Below the pieces are notes generated by a model that was not told the origin of the DNA, made no database searches, and worked only from the letters and a program-made list of their open reading frames with translations. Positions 1 to 12,147 of a stretch of DNA of 64,000 nt are shown here, piece after piece. Origin of the DNA: Ixodes scapularis (lineage: Eukaryota > Arthropoda > Arachnida > Ixodida > Ixodidae); the NCBI RefSeq assembly GCF_016920785.2, contig NW_024609836.1, forward strand, positions 62,475,930-62,539,929, in the 5' to 3' direction. Every line of letters begins with the position of its first letter. Position 1 is the first letter of the stretch. Made by a program: the position numbers and the translations under genes.

Positions 1-753
1 GGTGGGGGCTACATCAATAAAAAGTTGTTCGTTAAGCTGCATTTTACATTTACAGTCGTTATCTCTTCCGCATTGTTATCAGTGATTGGACGGATTGGTC
101 AACCATCATCTGCTATGTTTAAAAAAATAGATGTAGTAATAAAGAGTCACTATTTTCTAGCTACGGCGATTTAAATAAAATGTATACAGTTTAAACTAAA
201 TTAACCTGATATAAATCAAATAAATCTGAATTATACGTGATCTTTTTTTCCCCCACCCTGCATACGCGACATACTCCACGCGCCAACGGCTTTCCAACAC
301 TTTCGATTGCAAAGGATTCGATGAAATAAATCTGCCAGACGAAAAAAAAAAAAAAAATAAACATAACAAGCTTGTCTGCCAGCTACAGACGCTGTATCCC
401 TGCCGCTTCAGGTATAACAAAAAACAGAAAGCAATAAGCCATCTCCTGCTATTCTCACGGCTCTGTAAACGTCCCACAATCAGCTAAATCCCAAGGTAAA
501 GGGACACTACACAAAGCAAACCGACGTAACCGCACACAAGTAAAGTACAAGTTAATGCAACGCTTCACAAGTGGTCGTGGGAAGATCCGGGCCGCAGGCA
601 AAGCTCGTCTCGTCCTGGCCAAGAAGTCTTTGTGGACATACGTGCAGGGGCCAGGCCGTCTGTGCACATATCAGCCGTGGGATCTTCTCTGTACCGGGCC
701 TTCGCGACCACAGACGACAAAAGAATGAATTCAACTAGCCTCGTCATGCAATC
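1..753. other. anonymous DNA, no gene recognised
   Basis: No recognisable coding region, RNA gene or repeat family member. Short A and T runs only (for example about 340-357). The small open frames here lack domain signatures and run through homopolymers. Confidence 0.6.
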
Positions 754-791
754 TTTCTCTCTCTCTCTCTCTCTCTTTTTTTTTTTTTTCT
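754..791. repeat. (CT)n microsatellite followed by poly-T
   Basis: Uninterrupted CT dinucleotides run directly into a T tract of more than ten bases. Confidence 0.9.
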
Positions 792-2958
792 TGTTGTCCT
801 ATCTGGTGCGTACCTTATGAACAGAGGGGCAGACGACAGAACAAACAGTTTCGTATCCGGTCATACAATATAAATAGTATATATTTTCCTGCGTTTAGAG
901 AGAAAGTGCAAATATCCTGGGCTCGCACGACGAGCAGCGGATTAAGCCGGTGCATCCTCGCGACGGCAGGGAGAGCAAACAAAAAAAAAAAAAAACACCC
1001 GCAATGGTTGATACACATTTATTCAGACATGCTTAGTTTCGAGTTTCCCATGTGCGTCAGCACTTTATAAGAATTTTTTTTTTTTTCAGGTTTAAGAGAA
1101 GGTAAATACAGAAACGCAGAATGGTGAATTTTTTTGCTTGCGTCCGCGTAAGTGCTTTCTCAGTGGTCGGGATAAAAACAACCGGGAACAAATCTCGCGA
1201 ATTCGCTCGGCTTGGCAATTGCTACGGAAAAGATTGGTTCGGTTCTGCTCGTTGTAGCGTCAGAAGCGATTGCGTCTGCCGAGCACGCATATAGTGATAC
1301 CCCAACACAAAGTCATTATAACTCTGTTTCGAGCAAGAGGATTTCAAACGGATGAATTGTCGAAGAATACTACTCCGCTCTTATAAAAAAAAGATAAAGA
1401 AAAAGAAGTAACAATGATGGAACTGTGGAACCGAAACCATCAGACCACCGTACACCTTCCAAATTTTGCGCCAGTATAACTATACTTTCTTGATGTCTAA
1501 ATCCATTACCGCACTGCTCATACGTTATACAAAGGAGACGGAGTTTCTTTACAGACATTATCAGAGAAGTGTCTGCGAACACTCCTCCAGCATATTTAAA
1601 GCATGTTTGCTTCTTACATTCGGGTGCTTCAAACATGTCTAAAGACAGCTTTTCTTTTTCTTTTTTGCATGATTAGTATGACGAGACCGGCGATACGGGG
1701 AAGAAACAAGCCTCAGACAATGGCTTCAGACTGTTTTTTGTACGATGGGTTAGCAGTGGGAAGCTCGGCTTGAGAATATCTCTTGTGCGTTAGTTGGGAG
1801 CAAGCAAGACGAGATACATTGCTGCGAATTCGTGTGCACCGATCAATTCCTTCGGAGGAGCCGCCATTCCTGTTGTTTCCCCGTAGGTTTGGTTCGACAA
1901 ATGGTCGTGCATGCGATCAATAAATTAGGTTGAAGATGTACACAACGAGACACGCTTAATGTCAGCAAACAATAGCGAGTTCATTTTTTTTTTTTTTTTT
2001 AATGGAAGAGTTGTGATCAGGACTAGAAGTATGGCAGAAAGTTCTCATTCGGGGCAGTAATTACGTAAGTGGTAAATATTATTAGTGCCCGTCCAATGTC
2101 GTCCACTAGTAAAATGCTGAAAAGTGTCAATCTGATGTCCGTGCTAACGGTGTCGCTCAATGCACGGAATATATATATAGGTAGGACGCCGTTGTAAGGC
2201 AGACAGACGTGCCAACGTTGAAACATCCCTGAACCTCAAATTAACTTGATTTCCCGTAGCATGAGCATAAGCAACCGCCGTTCAACGCCAAATCCTACAA
2301 CAACAAAAAACACTGTATATGTGTTTTTACTGGGCAAAACGGGGTATCTGAGATTTCACATCACAGCCAACTATCCGCTACAAGTCTCCTGTGAGCGCCA
2401 CTGATGGACAAGGCGCCCCAGCCTCGCTAACGGCGATGGAGTCGTGCGCTCGTCTGGGCCGCCATATCTCATCCGTAGGCAAATAAACCATCGCAATGGC
2501 GCTGTGCATCTTCGAGAAAGCGGAGAGCTGGCTCTCGAAGCGAAAACAAGCACGTGGCAATCATTTCCTAGCAACAAAATTAGGCGCGCAAATAAACCCT
2601 GACGCATAAGACGGCGCCCACTTTGTTTCCATATCGGCGAACGGGAGGCTCTCGAATAATCCTCTTCTTTTTTTGTTTTTCGCTGCCTACGAGGGCTAAA
2701 AAGGGGGTACCCTTTAAAGATGTTTACGTTCCCATTCCAGCAACGACCTCTTTCTTCGCGAGAGAGGCTTACTCACACGAGAAGCATCTCAATAGTTTGC
2801 CCCCTTTGCCGCTAGGCTCGTGACGGGCATCATACACAGGCGCCTTCTCGTGGGCGTCGTATCGTCATCGGGTGTCGTTATCGTTGTCGGCTGTCCACGA
2901 CTCTCGAAAACCGAGGTCGCACTGCTAATTATTCACGCAAAAGATAGCCTGCAGACAG
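792..2958. other. anonymous intergenic DNA
   Basis: Apart from the hairpin-type repeat listed at 1516-1745, this stretch has only T/A homopolymers (around 980-995, 1073-1086, 1986-2000). No exon with recognisable protein similarity was found on either strand. Confidence 0.5.
1516..1745. repeat. degenerate hairpin repeat, family also at 22.7 and 33.5 kb
   Basis: Shares a run of ordered short blocks with 22729-22935 and 33467-33620: a CATACAAAGGA-like left block, a central AAGCATGTTTG / CAAACATGTC inverted pair, and an ACAGTG...GTATGA right block. The three copies look like diverged members of one palindromic, probably MITE-type family. Boundaries are approximate. Confidence 0.45.
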
Positions 2959-3120
2959 TAGAGAGTTTCAGGGAACTGTTTTTGCACATCCGGTATACGG
3001 TTCGACGGGCCTTCCGGTACGAAATGCGCAAGCGCGAGTTTTATGAGGTAACGCATGCGCAGCTCTAACCGGAGATCCCACCGTGTGAGATGTGCGAAAA
3101 CGGTTCCCTCAAATCCTCTA
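2959..3120. mobile_element. hairpin MITE (TAGGGAGTTTTAGGGAACCG family)
   Basis: Left end TAGAGAGTTTCAGGGAACTG pairs with right end CGGTTCCCTCAAATCCTCTA, and the pairing continues inwards through a CACATC block to give an imperfect hairpin. Both ends carry TA. The better-preserved relative is at 47345-47509. Confidence 0.75.
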
Positions 3121-3121
3121 C

Positions 3122-3303
3122 TAGGGACTTTCGGGAAATCGTTACCGTGTTCCGCGTACCGCATGCACTACTGGAGCCTGTGGTGCGTGGTTTTGAGGCG
3201 CTCGTGATACCGTGACCGCGGTGCACGCACGCTTAAAGCTATGCTTCAAAGGCTCCGGTAGTGCGATACGGGGAAAACGGTAACGGTTTGCTAAAAGTCT
3301 CTA
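3122..3303. mobile_element. hairpin MITE, TA-flanked, adjacent to previous
   Basis: TAGGGACTTTCGGGAAATCG at the left pairs with a right arm ending in GCTAAAAGTCTCTA. Inner arms include GCACTACTGGAGCC versus GGCTCCGGTAGTGC. It begins two bases after the previous MITE ends, so the two are neighbours or one split insertion. Confidence 0.7.
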
Positions 3304-3321
3304 ATGTACAAACAGGTGTAA

Positions 3322-3516
3322 AGGGAGTATTCACTGGCGGCCATAGCTGTGTGTGCGATTGCTGAGCGCGTGCTGATGGCGAGCTTCCACAGCTCTTTTG
3401 CAACGTGCATTCCGAACCAAAAAGATTGGCGGTCTTAGCAGCCTATTGATGTGAGCTCGTTCTGAGCATGCGCTCTAAACAGTACCCACAAATATGGCGT
3501 CCAGTGAATTCTCCCT
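3322..3516. mobile_element. MITE with TIR AGGGAGTATTCACTGG
   Basis: AGGGAGTATTCACTGG at the left pairs with CCAGTGAATTCTCCCT at the right. The interior matches 21299-21495 almost along its whole length (AGCGCGTGCTGATGGCGAGC, CATGCGCTCTAAACAG), so this is a repeated family. Confidence 0.85.
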
Positions 3517-4592
3517 GTATTGGCGGTTTGACATTAGACTCATTTTCGTCGATGAAATCAAGTTTCATCTCGCTAGAGACGTATATAGTGAGCGCTTGGG
3601 CCAATGGTGGAATGCCATGCAATTGCAACGACGCTTTCCGTCGCTCACGTCAACAATAGATATATCTCGATGACCTGTATGCGAATCTCCAGGCACGCCA
3701 CAGACCCACGAGAAGTAGACGGCGCGTCGCACTAACGAAAAAAGGGACGCTTGAGCTGGCCACCTTAATCTCGCAGCTGGCAGAACTGGACTAAGAGAAT
3801 GATCGCGTGTCATTTTATGCTAATAGGACACACGCGCCACGCTGCAGATGCCGCTGCAACCTCGAGCTTCCGAGCGGCGTTCGTATCTCTCTGGGTTTTA
3901 CGTATTAGCATCTGTAATCCAGCTAATCCAGAAAACCTTAGTTTTCGCTTCCTTTTTTTTATTATTTATTTATTTTGTTGCTGGATCACACTTAACATTG
4001 TTTCGAGGAACCGTTGTCGAGGAACGTGGATGCAGTAAGAAGATAAATTTTTGAAAGAACAACAAATACAGATATTGGCACATTTTTGTTGTTGTTATAT
4101 CGTAACTAACGCATTTTGGCTTCAAATTGTTGCAATCTTCTTGTACGGCTCGTGCGTTTGTTTACCCCGAAATGCGCGCACCTGCTTTCGCTTCCCTCCG
4201 ACCTCAACCGGCGTGCGCTTGGCTGCCTCGTCATCGCTGGTTCTTGGGGCGTTCCCTGTGTTGCTCTTCAAGTTCGAAGAGGAGGAAAAACACACACAAA
4301 ACAAGAACGACGGAGCGAGATAGAAAGAGAGAAAGAGAAAGAAGACAGAAATGCAGCAAGTGGTTCCGTATACCTACAAGCTACAACACACATAGCGCTG
4401 GAATTGTCTCTATTTATTTTTTACTCGGGATAAAATGTAAAGTTTAATGCCTCAAAGAAATCCCGTAAATCAGATCCCGAAATGGAACATCTGCTGCCGG
4501 AAAAAGCACGGACGCACTGACATAAAAGGCTTCTTTTTTGTTCAAAGCAACGAGCTCAGCTCCTCCTCCTTCTCTCCTCTCCTCTTCCTCTT

Positions 4593-4618
4593 CCCCCCCC
4601 CCCCCCCCCCCCCCCCCC
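4593..4618. repeat. poly-C tract
   Basis: Uninterrupted C run after a pyrimidine-rich (TCC)n-like stretch. Confidence 0.95.
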
Positions 4619-5726
4619 GTGCACACGAGCACTGGTAAACGCGCGCGCCCAAACAACTCGAACGCACATGCTGAAAAAAGAAATGAGTGCAGCATCGGTT
4701 TACAAACACAAACACATACGAAGGTTGCAAGGCTCCGAGCGAGATGCAACTCTTTGCACATCGTGCTCTGGCCCTCGGTTTCCCCAAGAGGTTCACGGAA
4801 GACAAAAATCTTGTCCGTGTTGCTGCCAGCTTTTCAAGAATCTGATGGACCGCAGATGCGCCATATAAGCCAACCCAAAGCCGCGTGAGTGTCACATGCC
4901 CTTCTGCATGGAGCACACCTGCTAGAGGGACGCGTTGTCACGTGACACGTTCTCAGGCCCGGATTGGCTGGAACGGCTTGTGGCGTCCCGGTGCGGTCCA
5001 TCGGAACGCGAAACCATGTATAGCGCACGCTATGAACTTTCATGTCTTCGGCGACTCGTGCAGCGGGACTTGCGATCGTAAATCTTGCAAATTACGTTCT
5101 TAGGAGCATATAGAAGGGGGGAAGAGCGAAGACATCAAATATATATTCTCGGGCGTATGTATCCATCTGTTTATTTTTATATATGTTTTGTTTCTTTCAC
5201 TCCTTTTTTTTTTTTTTTTCTCGGATCGTTTCGTGTTTGTAAATCTAGCCAGGCATTTGAGAAAAGTGTTGTGACACTCGATGAGTGCCAAGTGTGTTTT
5301 TATGTGTGTGTGTGTTCTTTTCTTTTTCTTTTTTTCGACGTGCGGGAGAGTCGCGAAGTATACTCAAGCATGAAAGAGGGCACAAAGTGCGCGCGAAGTG
5401 CGCTCTCAACTCGAGTGACATCAGCTGAAGGAAGCAGAAAGAAAATGTATAAACACAAACTAACATTTTAAAAGAAATGTGAAACGCGCTCTGCCGCATC
5501 CCACGAATCGTCGAAATGCTCGCGCAGCCCCGGTGAACATCAGGTGGGGTCTCCTCTGTTTGTATACCCTACGGTGGAGGCTTGCTGCCACGCATTTTTA
5601 CTTTACTACTTCTATTTCATTTTTTTTTTTTTTTTTTTTTGCGTGTCTTTTTTACGTGTCCCATTTCCCCTTCCGAAGTGTGAAGTGGCCATCCTTCGAA
5701 TTCCCTGGGATAACCTCTTCACCTCT

Positions 5727-5770
5727 CTTTCTCTCTCTCTCTCCCTCTCTCTCTCGCTCTCTCTCTCTCA
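5727..5770. repeat. (CT)n microsatellite, lightly interrupted
   Basis: CT dinucleotides with a few C interruptions. Confidence 0.9.
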
Positions 5771-5898
5771 TAAGGTCCTAGCTCTGCACTCTAGAAAATC
5801 TGGAAAACCGACTTTCCCACAACGCACTTGGGAGAGCATATCATGACAGTCTGTACGGATCAGACTTGTGGCTATCTCAAATACTCTACTCAAGATAC

Positions 5899-8066
5899 CA
5901 GTCACGTAGCCAGGGGGGGGAGGGGGGGGGGGGGGGGCATGGGGCCCGCTTAGCTTATGGCCAGAACATCCATTGGGTCAGAACATCCATCGAGTGAAAA
6001 CATCCAACAGGTCACGTGACACCAGAGTCAGAACATCCAACGAGTCAAGACATCCATCCGAGTCGAAAAATCCATCCAGTCAAAACATCCATCGAGTCAG
6101 AACATCCATCCAAGCCTAAACATCCATCGAGTCAAAATATCCATCGAGTCAGAACACCCATCACAGTCGAAACGTCCATCTGAGTCAAAGCATCCATTTG
6201 ATTCAAAACTGTTATTTGAATTGAAAAGAAAAGAAAACAATATATATAATTTTTTTTCCGGCTCGAGACTGCGAATTTTGCCAAGTGTCAGTTTCAGGGA
6301 TACACCTGATCAATTTACCTTGGTCAGTGTCCTGGATGTAGGGTCCCTCGTGCTCGTGTTTTATTTTTGTCACTGAATATATTTGGCTATTTGTCATCTG
6401 GAGTCCCGACATTTCAGGATGTCCTTAACTATCTGGACAGAATTACAATCATTGTAGCTCTTTCGTAGAATGAACTGAACAGCACACATGGGCCAGTTTC
6501 CTTGAATAAAACTCTTTGAATGCCTCACGATGTCTTGGCGTTATATTCTACCAAAGGACTTTATGCGAACGATATGCCCTACGTCGTGTCTGGTAGAAGT
6601 AATCGTGACAAAAATGAGTGCAGAGACATTACGACAGGGTACAAATACCTTAAAAGTTGTAATACATAAAAACAAAACTGTAAAATTTGTTCCAATAGTG
6701 CTCCCGTAATTTAAAAACTACTATTTATATACCATTGAGCAAATCCATGTAGTGTGCTTTGTCCGAGAGTAAGACTAACTTTAAAAAACCACGAACTAAA
6801 GCTACAATTCTCTCGGAATAACGTTACTGATCACGGCGAACGTCTGGGACAAGAGCGTCTTGAAACAATTCAAAGGCTTAACACAAAACTGGAAGCAATT
6901 GACTGGAGAGGTGAAATTAATTTTCCTGAGGAGCTTATGTTGCATAATTCCCCGACAACAGTATTTTGGTCCCTCGAGCATTCGCGCAGACTCGGAGCCA
7001 GCCCATCGCGCGCTCTGCTGCTCCCAACCATATGTAAAAAAAGAAAAAAAAAGTTTTTTTTTTAATTAATGCGGCGAAGCAAAATACTTTTTAAACAGAG
7101 CCATTCTGTTTTGAAAAACGTTTCACCATCACAAGCTTGGGAGTGCTCAACTTTTCATGTGAATAATAATATCGTTCTTTTGGATGATTTTTATCACGTT
7201 GCTTTTGAATGAATGGCTGAAAATTGTTACATCACATTGCCTGGAAAAAAATACACTTTTCGTTCCGAACCTCTTAGGAACGCATTGATCTACACAAAGC
7301 TAAAATTAAAGAATGGCTGTCACACTGGTTTCTTCAAAGGCGATCTAAATACCTATCATTTTTATATGGATATAAAAGGCCTTGTCCATTGTCTGTGGGT
7401 CACGTAGGTGCCACGAATCGCAGAGTAGCGTGCTCTCGAGCTGCACTGGTCAAACGACAGAAAATAAAACGCGACCAAGGCTGCAAAGCAGCGTATTTTA
7501 CCGGTAATGCGAGTAAATTACAATCTTAAACCACGTCGCATGATCACGTAACATTACCGATCGCCGCTTTCGAGAGCCATTGCCACTGCGCCGTCGTGTC
7601 CTACCTGATTTTATTACGGAGTGGACCACCAAACTACTTTCTTATTTTACGCTCCGTTATGCTACAAGAAAGATAGAGGGTCACTAACGAGCGTACACCC
7701 CCTAATACGTGATAAAACAAAAGAAAAATTATTTAGGTCCCTTTACATGCCCCTGACGATATTAACTTTAATATTTTGTTTATTTATTTATTAATAGAAG
7801 TGAAAGCCGTTTACAACTCCCTGTAACGCCGAATTGGAGCGCAGCTCTTGAGGAGGAGGAGGGAAGGGTACTGAGGGGAGGGTAGACCCCTCCTCCTCCC
7901 TCGTGATCATGCCTGCTAGTCCTCCTCCCCTCCTGCTCTCCCTCCCTCTCCTTCACCGCCTCCTCGTCCTTCAAGCTCCTCCCCTCACCTTGCCATACAG
8001 CATTTTGTCATGGGCCGGCGCCCCCCCCCCCCCCCCCCCCCGAAACAAAATCCTGGCTACGTGCTG
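5899..8066. mobile_element. TIR element inserted in the hAT-like element
   Basis: The left end CAGTCACGTAGCCAGG and right end CCTGGCTACGTGCTG are inverted copies. Flanking octamers CAAGATAC (5891-5898) and CGAGATAC (8067-8074) differ by one base, as an aged 8-bp TSD. G and C tracts sit just inside each end (about 5915-5938 and 8021-8041), also in inverted symmetry. The interior has a degenerate minisatellite and a GGA-rich block near 7850-7980 but no recognised transposase. Confidence 0.7.
5950..6215. repeat. degenerate ~20-bp minisatellite
   Basis: More than a dozen irregular units of the type GTCAGAACATCCATCGA, varying in length and at single bases. It is confined to the left interior of the element at 5899-8066. 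Confidence 0.85.
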
Positions 8067-9487
8067 CGAGATACTGTATTTCAAATTATTTTTTAAAGTA
8101 TCTTGGTATCTTCGAAATACTTTTGATTGAGAGTATTTGATATTCTATTTTAATTACATTTCTGAGTGTCTTGCACTCATTATCTCAAATGCAATTTTGA
8201 CATTCCGCCATTTTCCAAGTTTTTCGGTATCAAGTGGAGTGGGCGTGGCACGAGCAAACGTGAACATTCTTTCGAGCAACAAATTTCTGTTGCTAGCTCC
8301 GATTAGCCACGGTGACGTTGATTGAGCTCGTGAAAACATCGCTTTTTTGCCGATTGTGACTCATATTTCAGCCCAAAGTTCGCACAATGAAGGTTTTTTT
8401 TCTCACTTTCCCAAAGGTGCCTTTTGTCTCCAAAAGTTTCCCCAAACAAATCCTCAAACAAAAGGGGTGGTTTTACAGAAGTAAGGATTGCCACCATGAG
8501 GCGCAACGCGGACCAGGAAACGACCTACGACAACAATGCAGACTTGAGTGTCAAGCACATAACAAATTTAAAAAAAGAGAGAAGTAGGCACACACACACA
8601 AAAAAAAAAACTTCTTTTTTTTTGCATATTTCACCTTGCTATGGCAAAACTTCGGGGTTTTCTTTGGTTTCTTTTCTTTTGTCGTCAGTCCGTCGCTTAC
8701 TGCTCTCGCGAACACTGTCTGTAAGCGAACATTGATAAGCAGAGAACAGGACCGGAAACGAACTACGAGCTGGATGCCATCTCAAAATGCCAACGAAGTG
8801 TCCCCCAACATTGGGCGCCTTTCTGAACGCAACCTACTTCAAAAAGGTGCGACCACTGCCGTGGCTCTTACGTGGGTTCTCTTTGTTATCCATTCACTCA
8901 TATGCGTATCCCAACTAGTTAAACGATGCGTCTAAGGTGTGCCGGAGGACGTGATATTCAGCGATGTCACTATTGGCGAGGCGCTCTGACCCGTTCGTTG
9001 TCCCCACACCTCGGTGTTTACCCAACACAAGGCCTGTGCACATGCCCACAGGCATTATGGGCATGTTCATGTTCTTTTTTTAATAGAACGCGGGGCACAA
9101 TGTAATGTAAAAATACTAACAATTAGCGAGGCGACGTTAAGTGCCAGATCTCCCCCGAAAGCAGGCGTCAGAGGATGCGAGCTTGACCCACTTGGGCTTT
9201 TGTTCCTGAGCTGGGCACCGTGCATGCTGCACTGTTCATGCAGGCCGGAGTGGTAACAAAAGTGCCCCTCCTCCCCCTCACCGGAGAACACGAACTTCAG
9301 CCGAACGCTGACTCCGCGTTCGGTTATGTCAGCCGAGCGCTGAGTCATGGTTATTCGTAGAAGCCATTCGTGTAGTTCTAAAGTTAGCCGCTTGGAGCGC
9401 CATCGTCTAATCTCTTCCCCAATAGCTAAAGCGATCTCTTTCTTGTTGTTCCATGTATCAGTCATATTGCCAAGCTAGTTGCCGAGT

Positions 9488-9573
9488 GAGCGCGTAGCCG
9501 AATAGTTACCGCGCTTGGCTCGCGCGCGTAGGCTCCGGGTTTGCTACCAGGGAGCGGGCTCCTCTTTTATTTG
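9488..9573 (+). other. tRNA-like (pol III) sequence, SINE head or tRNA relic
   Basis: GTAGCCGAATAGTTACCGCG resembles an A box and D-arm region, and about 35 bases later CTCCGGGTTTGCTACC resembles a degenerate B box. CTTTT follows. The T arm does not fold as a clean 5-bp stem with TTCGA, so this is not a functional tRNA. It is more likely the head of a short retroelement or a relic. Confidence 0.35.
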
Positions 9574-10177
9574 ATCCTTTCAACTTGACATTCTCGTAGG
9601 TTTGAGAACCTTATCGTCTGATCAAGTTAAGAATGCTCTACACGCCGAACGTTCTACGCCGAATGTTCCAGAAACCCACGCGGGTACAAAAAGTGCTCCG
9701 AGTGGCGGTCCGGAGTGTCCTCGCCTTAGCACTCGAACCTGCTGCTTCGCCGACATCGACGCCTGCGACGCTAGCCTTTCTCTGTTTTGTTCGCCCCCTT
9801 AACCGTTTATTTTCTGCAGTTATTCCCCGCCTCATCTTTGTCATTCGTGACAATACCCTGCTCCTTATAGCTGGACTGCATAAAATACCTGCCCAATGTT
9901 GCTTTTTTTTTTGCCGTTTTGCGTAGTTATGGGTTAATAAACCATTCGGGTAAATCAGATCTGTGTAACTGTATAATTGTTGTTGTCACTGACGTCGATA
10001 CAAATTACGCAATGCGGAAGTATCTTTAAAAGTAATTGAATTACATTTCTAAGTATTTGTACTCTAGTCAAGATACTTTACAGTAAAAGTAACTCTAATA
10101 GTATTTTAAATACTTTGTGAAGCAGGTATTTAATAACTTGACTTAAATACCTTCATAGAGTATTTTGTCCAACACTG

Positions 10178-10790
10178 GTACGGATAGATCTCGTCTCGGC
10201 GAATGATGGAGCTAAAAATAGAGAGTTTTAGGGGAATAAAACACGGTCGATCGACCAAACGATCGGTACCCTCGGATCGGGAGCTCGGACCGATCGTTTT
10301 CCATGAAACGGCTTTTGGAGCATGGCGTTTGCAGACGATCGGTGGCGGTTGCGCCCCCTGGCAACGGAAATGCGCAATGGCTTGTAAAGTGAGTAAACAG
10401 GGAACATGTTTTTGGGGTGAGATATGTTTGGTAATTTCAGGGTACTGAAGAAAAAACATTTCCATTTTCACAACTAGCCTGAAGACAAATTTGTGGGACA
10501 AACCATATTTTGTCTCATTTGGTAGAATGGGAGCGCTAAATGGTGGCGCGGCGTCCCGAATATGGCTGAACGGTTCGTCTGCTAAATCGTTGCGGCTATG
10601 AGAGGGGAGTTGCTATTTGCACAGCATTAACCGGGGTGTCACATGATGCTCCAGTGTCGTCGTTTCTCTGCGTCACGCATTTCTGTTGGTGGGAATCGCG
10701 TAACTTTTTTTTTTTCTTCGCGTTTTATAAAGGAAACAGGAGACCAGTTACAGGCACCGTAGCTCGAAGACGTCTTCCGTTGGTTGGAAC
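10178..10790. other. anonymous DNA
   Basis: Right TSD of the hAT-like element (10178-10185), then unassigned DNA. A local GATCGGT/ACCGATC inverted pair is seen near 10260-10300. No gene recognised. Confidence 0.5.
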
Positions 10791-10950
10791 TATGCGCAGC
10801 GCAAGTTCGTCTGCTTCTTTGACAGGGGTTGTGGCGGCGTCAGAACGCCGAGCTTGCATTGGCTCTGATTGGAAGGATGGTGTGTAGACCTCGGCGTTCT
10901 GACGTCACTAAAACCCCTGCAAAAGAAGCAGACGAATTTGCGCTTCGCAT
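10791..10950. mobile_element. hairpin MITE
   Basis: ATGCGCAGCGCAAGTTCG at the left pairs with CGAATTTGCGCTTCGCAT at the right. Pairing continues through CTGCTTCTTT and CAGGGGTT, giving a roughly 40-bp TIR. The interior TCAGAACGCCGAG...CTCGGCGTTCTGA pairs too, so the whole element can fold back. Confidence 0.85.
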
Positions 10951-12147
10951 TTTCACCTACACTTTAAGAAACGCGAGGCATAGCGAGCTCCGAGGACCTT
11001 ATCATGGCTCCAGAGCCAATGAGACTGAGTCCTGCGCCGTAACAAGTCCGAAGAACGAATCACGAAGCAAGAAGTATGAACATGATGCGTTTAAGCTGTT
11101 AATTTCTATCAGGGATGGGCAAAATACATGCAAATATGTATCGAAATACGAATACAAAATACTTCGTCAAAAATGTATTTAATTACAAATCTAATTACAT
11201 TTCCAAAAAAGCATTTAATTACAAGATACAAATACAACCAAATGTATTTGGTCTCCTCCAAATACTTTTCCGAATACATTCCCCAAAATTTGCGTCAGCG
11301 ACTTCAGGGCACCTGCGACGGGTTTCTGGGCATCTCATTTTAATTTTGCATCGCACACTCGGGGGCTAGTGTGCGAGGCTCTAGTAACGTAATAGAGATA
11401 TAATCACAAAAAATGTAATCAGCTTGGACGTAGTAGGTGAAGAAAGTGCAGAGCTTCAAGTAGCTTTTTTGTCGATTAAATTTTGGTATAGACCAACCAG
11501 GGATGGGCAAAATACATCCAAATATGTATCGAAATACAAATACAAAATACTTTGTCAAAAATGTATCTAATTACAAATCTAATTACATTTCCAAAAAAGC
11601 ATTTAATTACAAGATACAAATACAACCAAATGTATTTGGTCTTCTCCAAATACTTTTCCAAATACATTCCTTAAAATTTGCGTCAGCGACTTCAAGGCAC
11701 CTGCAACGGGTTTCTGGGTATCTCATTTTAATTTTGCATCGCACACTCGGGGGTTAGTGTGCGAGGCTCTAGTAACGTAATAGAGATATAATCACAAAAA
11801 AATGTAATCAGCTTCGACGTAATAGGTGCAAAAAGTACAGAGCTTCAAGCAGCTTTTTTTTTGTCGATTACATTTTGGTATAGACCAACAAAGAACTGAG
11901 ACGACCAAGACGCGCAGCTCTAGCTAGAGAATTTTTTATTGTTGCAACTCGCACCAGTTACGAAGATCTGGACGACCCGCGCATTTAAGATGTTCCATGC
12001 AAAAATATGGATGGAAATCAGGCTGGAAAGCATCACAAGTTGTCACAGGCACTTGTTTAGCCAGTCTGCCTGTGAACGTCGATTTCGTCACTATTCTTGA
12101 CCTGGACTAGCACCGTAATCTCAAAGTCAGTAAACGCTTCTGCTTGA

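Larger units (their letters stand above)
3517..5852. other. anonymous DNA rich in homopolymers and simple repeats
   Basis: No gene recognised. Holds a C tract (4593-4618), T tracts (about 5202-5219 and 5622-5640), TG-rich DNA near 5300 and a CT microsatellite (5727-5770). Open frames here encode mainly homopolymer-derived Phe, Pro or Ser runs. Confidence 0.55.
5861..10177. mobile_element. hAT-like element with 8-bp TSD, split by an insertion
   Basis: An 8-bp direct repeat GTACGGAT flanks the element (5853-5860 and 10178-10185). The right end reads ...GTCCAACACTG, the inverse of the common hAT terminus CAGTGTTGG; the left starts CAGACTTG. AAATAC/AAGTAT-rich subterminal DNA (5870-5898, 8067-8180, 9990-10170) matches the style of the family at 11.1-14.8 kb. 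The element is interrupted at 5899-8066. No hAT transposase (DDE or dimerisation region) was recognised in the 2 kb between the insertion and the right end, so it is probably non-autonomous or decayed. Confidence 0.7.

Noticed and set aside
4444..4916. Overlapping ORFs of more than 100 codons around the C tract
   Set aside because: They owe their length to poly-C/poly-G coding for Pro or Gly runs. No domain and no splice signals.
5085..5846. ORFs with Phe and Ser/Leu runs
   Set aside because: Encoded by T tracts and CT microsatellites; not genes.
9067..9465. 132-codon minus-strand ORF (EIALAIGEEIRRWRSKRL)
   Set aside because: Lies within the hAT-like element, shows no hAT or other domain, and has no second copy in the window. 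Kept out of the annotation as unsupported.
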